NCBI GenBank assembly: GCA_016342415.1
Contig: JAEIOD010000032.1
Location: 1 to 55,079, forward strand
Reading direction: 5' to 3'
DNA: 55,079 bases
Source: Clostridiales bacterium
Lineage (GTDB): Bacteria; Bacillota; Clostridia; Peptostreptococcales; Acidaminobacteraceae
Within the stretch, counting starts at the first letter, position 1. Each line of letters starts with the position of its first letter. Below are positions 24,747 through 33,615 of this stretch, in pieces. A program made the position numbers and the translations under genes. Below the pieces are notes generated by a model, which was not told the DNA's origin, made no database searches, and saw nothing but the letters and a program-made list of their open reading frames with translations.

Positions 24747-25994
24747 ATGAAAAATTTATTGAGTAAGTGGAATCAAATCAGTTTGGTAAAGAGGATCATT
24801 ATCGGTCTTTTATTAGGTATTGTATTGGCTGTGGCTGTGCCGGAATACGCAAAACCAGTTGCAATATTCGGTTCTTTATTTGTTGGTGCATTAAAATCAG
24901 TAGCACCTATTTTAGTATTATTCTTAGTAACTTCAGCTATCTCTCAACATAGAAGTGGCCAAAAAACAAATATGAAATCAGTAGCACTTTTGTATATTGT
25001 TGGTACTTTCTTAGCAGGACTAGTAGCAGTTGTTGCAAGTTTTATATTCCCGGTAACATTGGAACTTGGTGCTGGGGCTGAAAACTTTGCACCTCCAGGA
25101 AATGTTGTTGAAGTGTTAAAGACGTTACTATTAAATGTTGTTGATAATCCAGTAAAAGCATTGTTCAATGCAAATTATATCGGTATCTTAACATGGGCAT
25201 TACTATTGGGTCTTGCACTTAAAAATGCAGCTGAAACAACAAAAACAGTGATTAACAATATTTCAGATGCATTAACTCAAATCGTTAGATGGGTAATCAA
25301 TTTTGCGCCACTTGGCATTATGGGTCTTGTATTTGATACAATTGCAACAAATGGCTTAGATTCATTATTGGACTATGGTAGATTATTACTATTGTTGGTA
25401 GGTTGTATGTTGTTTATGGCATTGGTTGTGAATCCATTGATTACATTTATCGGCATCAGACGAAATCCATATCCATTGGTATTCAAATGTTTAAAAGACA
25501 GTGGTATTACAGCATTCTTCACAAGAAGCTCTGCAGCTAATATCCCAGTGAATATGACTTTATGTGAGGAATTAGGATTAGATAAAGATACGTACTCTGT
25601 ATCCATTCCTCTAGGTGCAACGGTTAACATGGCTGGAGCAGCAATCACCATTTCGGTTTTAACTCTAGCAGCTGTTAATACTTTAGGTATTCAAGTTGAC
25701 TTAGGTACAGCGTTAATCTTAAGTTTGTTATCAGCGGTAAGTGCTTGTGGAGCTTCAGGAGTAGCTGGTGGATCACTTCTTTTAATCCCACTTGCTTGTA
25801 GTTTATTTGGTATTCCAAATGATGTTGCAATGCAAGTTGTAGGTGTTGGTTTTGTTGTTGGTGTCATCCAAGATTCATGTGAAACAGCACTTAACTCTTC
25901 GACAGATGCACTGTTTACTGCAGTATCTGAATTTGCAGAGTGGAGAAAAGAAGGTAAAGAAATCAAAATTGTTTCAAGAAAAAAAGCAGCATAG
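24747..25994 (+). CDS. sstT: Serine/threonine:sodium symporter SstT
   Basis: 415 aa, standard SstT length, dicarboxylate/amino acid:cation symporter fold with eight helices and two re-entrant loops. Diagnostic pieces: FGSLFVGALKSVAPILVLFL, TAFFTRSSAANIPVNMTLCE (serine-rich HP1 loop), SIPLGATVNMAGAAITI (TM7 NMDGT equivalent NMAGA) and GVIQDSCETALNSSTDALFT. It imports Ser/Thr with Na+ for catabolism or protein synthesis. GAAGGGG precedes ATG 24747. Single-gene unit with two terminators in tandem. Confidence 0.92.
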   Translation: MKNLLSKWNQISLVKRIIIGLLLGIVLAVAVPEYAKPVAIFGSLFVGALKSVAPILVLFLVTSAISQHRSGQKTNMKSVALLYIVGTFLAGLVAVVASFIFPVTLELGAGAENFAPPGNVVEVLKTLLLNVVDNPVKALFNANYIGILTWALLLGLALKNAAETTKTVINNISDALTQIVRWVINFAPLGIMGLVFDTIATNGLDSLLDYGRLLLLLVGCMLFMALVVNPLITFIGIRRNPYPLVFKCLKDSGITAFFTRSSAANIPVNMTLCEELGLDKDTYSVSIPLGATVNMAGAAITISVLTLAAVNTLGIQVDLGTALILSLLSAVSACGASGVAGGSLLLIPLACSLFGIPNDVAMQVVGVGFVVGVIQDSCETALNSSTDALFTAVSEFAEWRKEGKEIKIVSRKKAA

Positions 25995-25998
25995 TAGC

Positions 25999-26033
25999 AA
26001 ACACCTATTTCTTTTGGAGATAGGTGTTTATTT
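25999..26033 (+). terminator. First sstT terminator
   Basis: AAACACCTATTTC / GAGATAGGTGTTT, 13-bp stem with one wobble, TTTTG loop, tail TTTATTT. Confidence 0.85.
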
Positions 26034-26040
26034 ACAATAT

Positions 26041-26078
26041 AATCCTAGCTAGAATGAATTTTAGCTGGGATTTATTTT
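26041..26078 (+). terminator. Second, back-up sstT terminator
   Basis: AATCCTAGCTA / TAGCTGGGATT, 11-bp stem with one mismatch, tail TTATTTTG. Confidence 0.65.
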
Positions 26079-26086
26079 GTTTAAAA

Positions 26087-26115
26087 TTGACTGAATAGTT
26101 TAATTCGTATAAAAT
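26087..26115 (+). promoter_or_regulatory. Promoter of the KamA-family gene
   Basis: TTGACT (26087-26092), 17-bp spacer, TAAAAT (26110-26115), about 80 bp before the start codon. Confidence 0.55.
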
Positions 26116-26195
26116 GTTTATTAAATTAGTCTAATATCGAAATGTGTAGTATACTAGTACTAAGGCTATAAATCGAACTAAAGAAAGGAGAACTA

Positions 26196-27296
26196 ATGGC
26201 ATCATGGAAAAGGAAGTGGAAACATTCGGTTAAAGATTTCAAAGTGGTATCATGGCAGAATGATAATCCGGAAATCTTAGAGGATGTTGTGAAAAGACAT
26301 CCGATGGAGATCCCTAATTACTATTTTAATCTAATTGATTCAAATGATCCGAATGATCCAATTAGAAAACTAAGTTATCCAAATGAATTTGAATTAAACT
26401 TAGATGGTAGTTATGATACTTCAGGAGAAAATGAGAATACTAAAATGCCTGGTTTGCAGCATAAGTATAAAACCACAGCACTTGTATTGACAACTAATGC
26501 ATGTTTTATGTATTGTAGGCATTGTTTTAGAAAAAGAATGGTTGGTATCAGTACTGACGAAATTAACAACAGACTCATAGAAACCGTTGAGTATTTAAAA
26601 GAACACAAAGAAATAAATAATGTGCTCTTATCAGGAGGTGACTCTTTCTGTTTAAGTAATAAACAAATAAATGATTACTTGGAACATTTAACAGAAATTG
26701 AACATTTAGATTTTATAAGATTCGGTACTCGAGCGCCTGTCGTATTTCCAGAACGTATTACAAGTGATTCGGAATTGACAGACATGTTAAAATCATACAA
26801 TAAGAAAAAAAGAATTATGATTGTAACACAGTTTAATCATCCAAGAGAATTGACTGAAGAAGCAGCACAGTCTATTCAGTTATTAAAAGAAGCTGGAATG
26901 AGTGTAAACAATCAAACTGTTATATTAAAAGGTGTAAATGATGAGCCTGAAGTATTAGCAGCTTTGTTAAACAATTTAAACCGCTTAGGCGTAGACCCTT
27001 ACTATGTCTTTCAGTGTAGACCCGTAACAGCAGTTAAAACAGGTTTTCAGAAAACATTAATATCAAGTTATAGACTCGTAGAAGAGACAAGACCTTTATT
27101 AAATGGATTATCTAAAAGGTTTAGACTGATAATGTCTCACAAACGTGGGAAGATTGAAATTGTTGGAACCCACGATGAAAATATGATTTTTAAATTTCAT
27201 CAAGCAAAACATGGAGAAGATCAAGAAAGAATATTCATGGTACCAATATTAAACGAAGGCCAGTGGCTAGATGATGATTTAAATATGATTGAATAA
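26196..27296 (+). CDS. KamA-family radical SAM protein (lysine 2,3-aminomutase-like)
   Basis: 366 aa. The 4Fe-4S/SAM motif CFMYCRHC lies at about residues 103-110, followed by FRKRMVG as in aminomutases. VLLSGGDSFCLSN is the family LSGGDPL block with the Pro-Leu changed, and IRFGTRAPVVFPERIT, NNQTVILKGVND and YYVFQCRPVTAVKTGF are all family hallmarks. Typical KamA is about 415 aa and ends with a GGGGK PLP-lysine loop. Here the equivalent region reads SHKRGKIEIVG, so one lysine may still hold PLP, but the glycine loop is gone. It may act on an amino acid other than lysine. Radical SAM with PLP dependence is family knowledge; the substrate is not inferable. Confidence 0.85.
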   Translation: MASWKRKWKHSVKDFKVVSWQNDNPEILEDVVKRHPMEIPNYYFNLIDSNDPNDPIRKLSYPNEFELNLDGSYDTSGENENTKMPGLQHKYKTTALVLTTNACFMYCRHCFRKRMVGISTDEINNRLIETVEYLKEHKEINNVLLSGGDSFCLSNKQINDYLEHLTEIEHLDFIRFGTRAPVVFPERITSDSELTDMLKSYNKKKRIMIVTQFNHPRELTEEAAQSIQLLKEAGMSVNNQTVILKGVNDEPEVLAALLNNLNRLGVDPYYVFQCRPVTAVKTGFQKTLISSYRLVEETRPLLNGLSKRFRLIMSHKRGKIEIVGTHDENMIFKFHQAKHGEDQERIFMVPILNEGQWLDDDLNMIE

Positions 27297-27315
27297 AATG
27301 CAGAAGTAAATTGAG

Positions 27316-27388
27316 TTTGTCAACTTTATAGAATCAGGTTTTTCCTAATTCGAATATAAAGTTTGACAAAGCTTTTTTTATTTTTTTG
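27316..27388 (+). terminator. Terminator of the KamA-family gene
   Basis: TTTGTCAACTTTATA pairs with TATAAAGTTTGACAAA (one bulged base), followed by GC and long T tracts. The loop is unusually long (24 nt) and can form its own small AGG/CCT hairpin. Confidence 0.75.
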
Positions 27389-27455
27389 GAACGAATATAT
27401 TTTTTTATCGTCCAAAGCTTGGAGGTAAAATATGATACCATTTTCACTAATCATT

Positions 27456-28727
27456 TTAATGATCATTTCCATGATCACTCAGTAATAAATCTTCTAGGTT
27501 TTTATGATAAATACTATCATGAACTATTATTTCTGAGATTTTACTAGTAATCAAGGTGCTGACAAGTATAGGGAATAATAAGTTGTATTGATTGGTAAGT
27601 TCAACAACCATAAGAGCACCACTTAAAGGGGCAATCGCAAAACCTGCAAACATACTCGCCATACCTGCAATCGCATAAGTGTTGATATCTAAGACCGGTA
27701 AATTAAACACTAGGAATAATTTTGACAGAGCCAATCCAGCACACATCCCTATAAAAAGCCCAGGGGAAAAGATGCCACCGATACCACCACTACCAATAGT
27801 GATAGAAGTGAGTATAATACTGACAAGAGCAATTATGAAAAGGTGTGTTGCTGAAAAATTTGCTGATAGAATCTTACTTGGTATTGGATTGTAAATATAA
27901 TACTTAGATAAGAAATATAGTGCAAACCCAATTATTAAGGCCCCGATAAGGTTTTTTACAAATTGAGGTATTTTTAGATGAACAAAAATTTTCTTTGTAT
28001 ATCTTAAACTGACCATATAGAAAATTGAAAAAATACTCATGACGAAACCTAATATCACAAAATTAAACAGTTCTTTCATATGAAACAAATAATCAGTTTG
28101 AAAACCGACGAAGTATGAATCTGTAACAAAAAATCTAACCAGGATTGTTGAGACAATCGCTGATAATAAAATTGTTGAAATCATATCAAAATATCTTTTC
28201 TTAAATAGAATTTCTACAACAAATAACGTAGCAAAGATTGGCGAATTAAAAATACCTGCCAAACAACCTGCTACGCCACAGCCGATAAGTACTCTGGTTT
28301 CATCTTCTTTTAGTTTTGAATGATAGGCAATATTTGAGCCTATTGCACCACCTAAATGAACAATAGGTCCTTGTCTTCCAGCGCTGAATCCGGAAATCAA
28401 TGTTAAAAACGTTCCGATTATTTTATGAAAGACAGCAGATGGTTTCATCATCTGCGTTTTTATGTGTTCAATTTCATACATTACTTGCGAAACACCAAAT
28501 CCTTGATTGTTTACATCTAAAAGATTATGTCTGATGAAACCAATGATTAAAGCAGAGACAACCGGGATAACAAAGAAAAGAAACCTTGTTTCATATATTA
28601 CTTCAAAGAAATCAAATCCTAAGTTCATCACTTCATTGAAGAGTATTGAAATGACACCGCTGACAATACCTACAATAAGTGCAAGAAACATGACTTTATA
28701 TTTGGGGTTATAATTAATTACTTTCAT
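27456..28727 (-). CDS. ClC-family chloride channel/transporter with altered gating residues
   Basis: 423 aa, full ClC core of about ten visible helices without C-terminal CBS domains. Motifs: NQGFGVSQVM (weak GSGIPE equivalent), GRQGPIVHLGGAIGSN at 117-132, FNSPIFATLFVVEILF, GSGGIGGIFSPGLFIG at 312-327 and GFAIAPLSGALMVVELT. The external gating glutamate of GREGP/GKEGP is Gln119 (codon CAA read from 28373-28371), and the internal proton glutamate appears replaced by Ile173 (VVEIL versus IIEEM in the E. coli protein). In studied ClC exchangers those changes abolish proton coupling, so a passive anion channel is likely. The gene is divergent from the NUDIX-glnS operon. Confidence 0.88.
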   Translation of the reverse strand: MKVINYNPKYKVMFLALIVGIVSGVISILFNEVMNLGFDFFEVIYETRFLFFVIPVVSALIIGFIRHNLLDVNNQGFGVSQVMYEIEHIKTQMMKPSAVFHKIIGTFLTLISGFSAGRQGPIVHLGGAIGSNIAYHSKLKEDETRVLIGCGVAGCLAGIFNSPIFATLFVVEILFKKRYFDMISTILLSAIVSTILVRFFVTDSYFVGFQTDYLFHMKELFNFVILGFVMSIFSIFYMVSLRYTKKIFVHLKIPQFVKNLIGALIIGFALYFLSKYYIYNPIPSKILSANFSATHLFIIALVSIILTSITIGSGGIGGIFSPGLFIGMCAGLALSKLFLVFNLPVLDINTYAIAGMASMFAGFAIAPLSGALMVVELTNQYNLLFPILVSTLITSKISEIIVHDSIYHKNLEDLLLSDHGNDH

Positions 28728-28768
28728 AGAATTCTCCTTATCTTACAGTTTCATTATACCCTATTTCA

Positions 28769-28797
28769 TTGAAAAAACACCCTAAGAATGGTAAGAT
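28769..28797 (+). promoter_or_regulatory. Promoter of the NUDIX-glnS operon
   Basis: TTGAAA (28769-28774), 17-bp spacer, TAAGAT (28792-28797), start point about 16 bp before ATG 28821 with AAAGGAG between. Confidence 0.6.
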
Positions 28798-28820
28798 AGT
28801 TTAGTACAAAAGGAGATGTC

Positions 28821-29309
28821 ATGGAAGTTTGGAATTTATATAACCTAGAAGGCGTAAAATTAAAACAAACACTGATTAGAGGTCAGAAAATCCCTAAGGG
28901 TATGTATCATATGGTTGTCCATATTATAATTAAGAATTCCAATGGTGAATATCTGATACAAAAAAGGGCTGATACAAAAGAATCTTTACCGGGTATATGG
29001 GCTTTTACAGGGGGATCGGCAATTATTGGTGAAGTATCAGAAGATGCTGCTCTAAGAGAGCTAGCGGAAGAAACAGGTATACATTTTAATAAAGGTGATC
29101 TTACCTTTAGTAGAAGATTAATCAAACATAATCACTTTGCTGATATCTGGTATAGCCATATGGATGTGGATGTATCAAAACTAATATTTCAAAAAGAAGA
29201 AGTCAGTGCACTTGACTTTAAAACAAAAGAGGAAGTTTTAGCCATGATTGAGTTAGGTGAATTTCATAGATATGAAACAGAATATTTAAGTGCAGTATTT
29301 AATATATAG
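28821..29309 (+). CDS. NUDIX hydrolase
   Basis: 162 aa. The NUDIX box fits the G-x5-E-x7-REUxEExGU pattern exactly: GSAIIGE, then VSEDAAL, then RELAEETGI, which binds the divalent metal for pyrophosphate hydrolysis. The preceding YLIQKRADTKESLPGIWAFT is typical of ADP-ribose/nucleoside-diphosphate or isopentenyl-diphosphate isomerase-like members. The substrate is unknown. It is 8 bp upstream of glnS and probably co-transcribed. AAAGGAG supports the start. Confidence 0.88.
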   Translation: MEVWNLYNLEGVKLKQTLIRGQKIPKGMYHMVVHIIIKNSNGEYLIQKRADTKESLPGIWAFTGGSAIIGEVSEDAALRELAEETGIHFNKGDLTFSRRLIKHNHFADIWYSHMDVDVSKLIFQKEEVSALDFKTKEEVLAMIELGEFHRYETEYLSAVFNI

Positions 29310-29317
29310 GAGGTCTT

Positions 29318-30952
29318 ATGAGTGAAGCAATGATGTCTAATTTTATTCATAATGAAATTGACAAAGATTTAAGCGAAAAAAAATATGATATAGTCCATAC
29401 GCGTTTTCCGCCAGAACCAAACGGTTATATTCATTTAGGGCATGCAAAAGCAATTATTATTAATTTTACTACAGCGATGAAATATGGTGGACAATGTAAT
29501 CTTAGATTCGATGATACAAATCCAATTAAAGAAGATATCGAATATGAAAATGCAATCCAGGAAGATATCAAATGGTTGGGATTTGATTGGGAAGATCGCC
29601 TTTACTATGCAAGTGCTTATTTCCAAAAACTTTATGATTTAGCAGTTAGATTGATTGAACTTGGTAAAGCTTATGTTTGTGATTTATCTGCTGAGGAAAT
29701 GAGAGATTTAAGAGGTGACTATAACCGTGTTGGAGAAGATAGTCCTTACAGAAATAGAAGTGTTGAAGAAAATTTAGATCTATTTTCTCGTATGAAAAAC
29801 GGCGAATTTCCAAATGGTGAAAAAGTACTAAGAGCAAAAATTGATATGAAACATCCGAAAGTATTAATGCGTGATCCTGTAATGTATAGAATCAGTCATG
29901 TGTCACATCATAAAACTGGTGATGAGTGGTGTATCTATCCTATGTATGACTTTGCTCATCCATTATCAGATGCAATCGAAGGCATATCTCATTCGCTTTG
30001 TTCTAAGGAGTTTGAAGAAAGAAGAGAATTATACAACTGGTTTGTTAGAGAAGTAGAAACCTTTGAACATCAACCAAGACAAATTGAATTTGCTCGTTTA
30101 AATGTAACAGATACCGTGATGAGTAAAAGACTTTTATTAAAATTGGTTGAAGATAAATTAGTAGAGGGTTGGGATGATCCTAGAATGCCTACTATAAGAG
30201 GTATGAAGAGAAGAGGGTATACAGCATCTGCTATTCGCAGTTTTGTTGAAAATGCTGGTGTCTCTAAATCGGACAGTCTTTTGGAATTTGCTAATTTGGA
30301 ACATTTTGTTAGAGAAGACTTAAAACCGACTTCCCAAAGGGTAATGGCTGTTCTTAATCCATTAAAAGTTGTTATAACGAATTATCCTGAAGGTGAAACA
30401 GAAATGCTTGAAATGGAAAACAATCAGGACAATCCAGAGATGGGTACAAGAATGATTCCGTTTGGGCGTGAGATTTATGTTGAAAGAGAAGACTTCATGG
30501 AAATTCCTGAAAAGAAATATTTCAGATTATTCCCTGGTAATGAAGTACGACTTAAAGGTGCTTATTTCATAAAGTGTAACGACTTCATAAAAGATGATAG
30601 CGGAGAAGTGACAGAAATTCACTGTACTTATGATAAGGAAACCAAATCAGGATCTGGCTTTACAGGTAGAAAAGTAAAAACTACTTTACACTGGGTTTCA
30701 AAAGAACATGGTGTACCGTGTCAAATTAGATTATATGATAGTATCTATAAAACTGAAGAAACAGAGATGGTATACAACGAAAAGTCAATGACCATTTTGG
30801 ATAATTGTATTGTTGAACCTTGTTTGAATGAAGCTCAGCCAGAAGAAAAATTCCAATTTTATCGTCATGGATATTTCTGTAGAGACAATAAATCTGAAGA
30901 GTTGGTATTTAACTTAACAGTTTCAATTAAAGCGCCATATAAGAAAAAATAA
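29318..30952 (+). CDS. glnS: Glutaminyl-tRNA synthetase
   Basis: 544 aa, the usual bacterial GlnRS length (about 550). Class I HIGH motif HLGH in FPPEPNGYIHLGHAKA (residues 39-42), the GlnRS-specific RFDDTNPIKE block, and the KMSKS equivalent VMSKR near residue 266, followed by WDDPRMPTIRGMKRRGYTAS. The C-terminal anticodon-binding beta-barrels are complete. It charges tRNA-Gln directly. Many Firmicutes instead use GluRS plus GatCAB, so a direct GlnRS is a mildly informative lineage marker. AGGAGG precedes ATG 29318. Confidence 0.95.
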   Translation: MSEAMMSNFIHNEIDKDLSEKKYDIVHTRFPPEPNGYIHLGHAKAIIINFTTAMKYGGQCNLRFDDTNPIKEDIEYENAIQEDIKWLGFDWEDRLYYASAYFQKLYDLAVRLIELGKAYVCDLSAEEMRDLRGDYNRVGEDSPYRNRSVEENLDLFSRMKNGEFPNGEKVLRAKIDMKHPKVLMRDPVMYRISHVSHHKTGDEWCIYPMYDFAHPLSDAIEGISHSLCSKEFEERRELYNWFVREVETFEHQPRQIEFARLNVTDTVMSKRLLLKLVEDKLVEGWDDPRMPTIRGMKRRGYTASAIRSFVENAGVSKSDSLLEFANLEHFVREDLKPTSQRVMAVLNPLKVVITNYPEGETEMLEMENNQDNPEMGTRMIPFGREIYVEREDFMEIPEKKYFRLFPGNEVRLKGAYFIKCNDFIKDDSGEVTEIHCTYDKETKSGSGFTGRKVKTTLHWVSKEHGVPCQIRLYDSIYKTEETEMVYNEKSMTILDNCIVEPCLNEAQPEEKFQFYRHGYFCRDNKSEELVFNLTVSIKAPYKKK

Positions 30953-30957
30953 TATTG

Positions 30958-30983
30958 TGTCCCTATTTATAGGGACATTTTTA
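30958..30983 (+). terminator. Terminator of the NUDIX-glnS operon
   Basis: TGTCCCTA / TAGGGACA stem with a short T-rich loop and TTTTTA tail. Confidence 0.9.
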
Positions 30984-31063
30984 TACATAAAAATAGCGAT
31001 TTGACGCAAAAAAAGAAATGAGAACATTTATCCTGATATACTGTGTTTAAAGGAGGATCTCAT

Positions 31064-31579
31064 ATGTATAAAAATGAAATGATACTAAAAGAAGTTTGGA
31101 TAGTTTTAATTGTACCAATTGTGTTCTCGGTGATTTTTAATGTATCATATGAGATACATACAATGATTTATATGATGATTATTGCCTACCTCTCAAGCAT
31201 AGAAATTAATTATTCACCAAAACAACATGGCGAAATTTTATATAGAAGCAAATCTATTTTAATATGTAGAAATCACTGTTTAATCGCCGTTTGGGCAGTA
31301 CAGTTATTGATGTATGTACTCTTTTCCATAACAGGTTGGTCAGCTATTTTATTTGCTTGTTTTGAAGCGTTGTGTTTAATTCTCATTATCAAACAACATT
31401 TGAGTATGATATTTTATACCAAAGGCTTGTTACATAAAGGAGAGTTTTACTCATGGGAAGCTATTCATAAGGCATATCATGTAAAGAACTATAAAGAGCT
31501 TTATGAAATACATCTAGGAAATACTAAAGTCATTAAGTTAACAGCAGAAGAACTGGCATTAACCAAGGAAGTGGGTTAA
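31064..31579 (+). CDS. Membrane protein with cytoplasmic beta-rich tail, unknown function
   Basis: 171 aa from ATG 31064, chosen because AAAGGAGG ends 7 nt upstream; an in-frame ATG at 31043 lies before that site. Four helices (IVLIVPIVFSVIFNVSY, MIYMMIIAYLSSIE, LIAVWAVQLLMYVLFSI, ILFACFEALCLILII), then a soluble segment GLLHKGEFYSWEAIHKAYHV ending in short strands, which resembles bacterial PH/DUF5673-like tails. Function unknown. Confidence 0.7.
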   Translation: MYKNEMILKEVWIVLIVPIVFSVIFNVSYEIHTMIYMMIIAYLSSIEINYSPKQHGEILYRSKSILICRNHCLIAVWAVQLLMYVLFSITGWSAILFACFEALCLILIIKQHLSMIFYTKGLLHKGEFYSWEAIHKAYHVKNYKELYEIHLGNTKVIKLTAEELALTKEVG

Positions 31580-31622
31580 TGCATTTTTTTTTGGATATAA
31601 ATACTATATAGAGGTGACGAGT

Positions 31623-32600
31623 ATGTATTATCTAGGGATTGCCATGAATGGAGAACTGATTGAGTTTATGCTCATCGACAAGAATTGTCATATTCATGGG
31701 ATACAAAAAGAACGGCACGTGGATTTAGTACATGATGGTGCAGTGATATTACAAGGCATTATTGAATCAGGCATTGCCAGAGTGTGTTTAAAAGCCAATA
31801 TAAAATTTGAAGATATTTCTTTTGCGTGCGTTGCAGTACCAGGTTTTGGTGAAAATCAAGTTTATGATGATATGATGAACGATTTATTTGCTACTATCTT
31901 TTATAATGATCATTTCATATGTGAAAATGAAATAGAAGCAGCATGGACGGGTGCACTGGGAACTAATGAGGGAATTGTAATACTCGCTGGTGTTGGTTCA
32001 ATAGCTATTGGAAAAAATAAAATCGGTGAAACGGTTCGAACTGGTGGATGGGGACATATTGCTGGTGATGAAGGCGGGGAATATTGGTTGGCTCGAAAAA
32101 TTCTTGAGATTTACACCAAAGAAGCTGATGGTAGATACGACGAAAAAATACTGTATAAAATATTGAGAGAAAAAATGAAAATACACGATGATGACGATAT
32201 TTTTAACTTCTCATTTGAATACATGGATGTTTATGATATAACCTTTGAAGAGTTTGTAGATATTATTTTTGAAGCTAGAAAACAAGGAGATAGTCATGCC
32301 GTTGAAGTAATACAAGAATGTGCTGATGAGTATATCATGATGATACAATCAATAATAAAACAAATTACATTTAAAAAAAATGTAAATGTTTCTTTTCTGG
32401 GTAGAATATTTTTAAAATCGAATGAACTTCTAGGTTTAATAGTTTCTGCATTTGATGATGATGTTATTTTTACCAAACCACAATTAACTTTGGTAGCGGG
32501 TGCGGCATTAAGGGCGTTAATGTTTAGACAAAAAGTTCTCCAATATGATATATATCAGTTGTTACAAGAAGAAGATAGGATACATCAATTACAATGTTGA
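31623..32600 (+). CDS. BadF/N-acetylglucosamine kinase-like ATPase with degenerate phosphate loop
   Basis: 325 aa from ATG 31623, with GAGGTGA 6 nt before it; a GTG at 31614 is inside that site. The ASKHA kinase fold is visible: ISFACVAVPGFGE, IEAAWTGALGTNEGIVILAG, GVGSIAIGKN, and RTGGWGHIAGDEGGEYWLAR, the signature of the BadF/BadG/NagK group. The N-terminal phosphate-1 motif, normally GIDGGGTKT, reads GIAMNGELIEF, losing the catalytic-loop Asp and glycines. Either the enzyme no longer phosphorylates or it uses another arrangement. No sugar transporter or deacetylase is adjacent, so the physiological substrate is unknown. Confidence 0.8.
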   Translation: MYYLGIAMNGELIEFMLIDKNCHIHGIQKERHVDLVHDGAVILQGIIESGIARVCLKANIKFEDISFACVAVPGFGENQVYDDMMNDLFATIFYNDHFICENEIEAAWTGALGTNEGIVILAGVGSIAIGKNKIGETVRTGGWGHIAGDEGGEYWLARKILEIYTKEADGRYDEKILYKILREKMKIHDDDDIFNFSFEYMDVYDITFEEFVDIIFEARKQGDSHAVEVIQECADEYIMMIQSIIKQITFKKNVNVSFLGRIFLKSNELLGLIVSAFDDDVIFTKPQLTLVAGAALRALMFRQKVLQYDIYQLLQEEDRIHQLQC

Positions 32601-32611
32601 TGTATTTTTTT
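32580..32611 (+). terminator. Terminator overlapping the end of the BadF-like gene
   Basis: ATACATCAA / TTGATGTAT stem, 8-nt loop, T6 tail. The last codons and the TGA stop lie within the hairpin. Confidence 0.85.
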
Positions 32612-32620
32612 ACAAATCTA

Positions 32621-32649
32621 TTTACAAAATTTTACATATGAAGTAAAAT
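32621..32649 (+). promoter_or_regulatory. Candidate promoter of the Tad/Flp operon
   Basis: TTTACA (32621-32626), 17-bp spacer, TAAAAT (32644-32649). It would give a nearly leaderless message, since GAGGTGA begins at 32655. An overlapping TTTACA at about 32609 could provide a slightly earlier start. Confidence 0.4.
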
Positions 32650-32664
32650 AAGTATGAGGTGAAT

Positions 32665-33615
32665 ATGAAATATTTAATATTAAGTGAAGATTTGGATTAC
32701 ATAGAGGCTTTGGAATCATATTATAAAAAGCATTATAAGAGTGAAATTGATATTTTGTTTAATGACTTTGATGTAGTTGGTTATAACATTATCTGTACTA
32801 AAGAATATGCTGCAACTTATGACATTGAATGTTGCTTAAGTTTTAGCAATAAAAATCAAATCATATCAAAAGAAATCAATCAATATCAATCGGGTAGGAA
32901 TTTTATGAATTTCTTATTATCAATAAGAAATGAAGATTTTTCAGATACCAACGTTTTTCGAACGTTTGGTTTTATGAATGCAGTATCGACTGCTGGTACA
33001 ACAACTTTAAGCCTTAATCTTGCTAAAGCATTGTCTCATAAAGGCAAGACCATATGGTTTTCATTAGAGCAACCACCAAGTACGATGTATTATCTTGATC
33101 AAAAAAGTGGTATTTCAATGTTGGATATCCTTTTTTACTTAAAACAGGATATGAGCATATTGGAAGATAGAATTTTAAAATGGGTGACAGATAAGCAGCA
33201 TTTCTACTTTTTTGATCAAACTGAAGTATATGAGGAGTTGGATCAGTTGGATATCAATTTATTAAATAAATTGCTTGATATTCTAAAACAATCAGGATTT
33301 TCAAGCATTGTAATTGATTTTGGGAGAATGGAAAAACTGTTTAAAGATGCTAGACTAGGCAAGAAAGTGATGTTAATCAAACAGGATTTGAATCACTATT
33401 ATCGACTGAGTACAGTTTTACAATCCTATAAATCAAATGAAACGATAGATTTTCTAATCAATCAACGTTTGACCAATATCTATCTGAATGAAGCTTATTT
33501 AAGAATGATATCACAGTTTAGTTATATTGATTTTGATGAGTCTTTAAACCAGGGGGATAGAAAATGGATATCAGAAATGATACAAGGACAATTGATGAAG
33601 CATTTAAAACTTTGA
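32665..33615 (+). CDS. TadZ/CpaE-like pilus assembly protein with degenerate P-loop
   Basis: 316 aa from ATG 32665 (GAGGTGA just upstream). A short receiver-like N-terminal region is followed by a MinD/ParA-type ATPase fold whose deviant Walker A reads NAVSTAGTTTLSLNLAKAL (105-123): the lysine of GKTT is replaced by Thr, and the signature Lys is missing too. Such changes are typical of TadZ, which localises the Tad machine at the pole rather than hydrolysing ATP. First gene of a six-gene operon; its end overlaps the ATPase gene by 52 bp. Confidence 0.8.
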   Translation: MKYLILSEDLDYIEALESYYKKHYKSEIDILFNDFDVVGYNIICTKEYAATYDIECCLSFSNKNQIISKEINQYQSGRNFMNFLLSIRNEDFSDTNVFRTFGFMNAVSTAGTTTLSLNLAKALSHKGKTIWFSLEQPPSTMYYLDQKSGISMLDILFYLKQDMSILEDRILKWVTDKQHFYFFDQTEVYEELDQLDINLLNKLLDILKQSGFSSIVIDFGRMEKLFKDARLGKKVMLIKQDLNHYYRLSTVLQSYKSNETIDFLINQRLTNIYLNEAYLRMISQFSYIDFDESLNQGDRKWISEMIQGQLMKHLKL

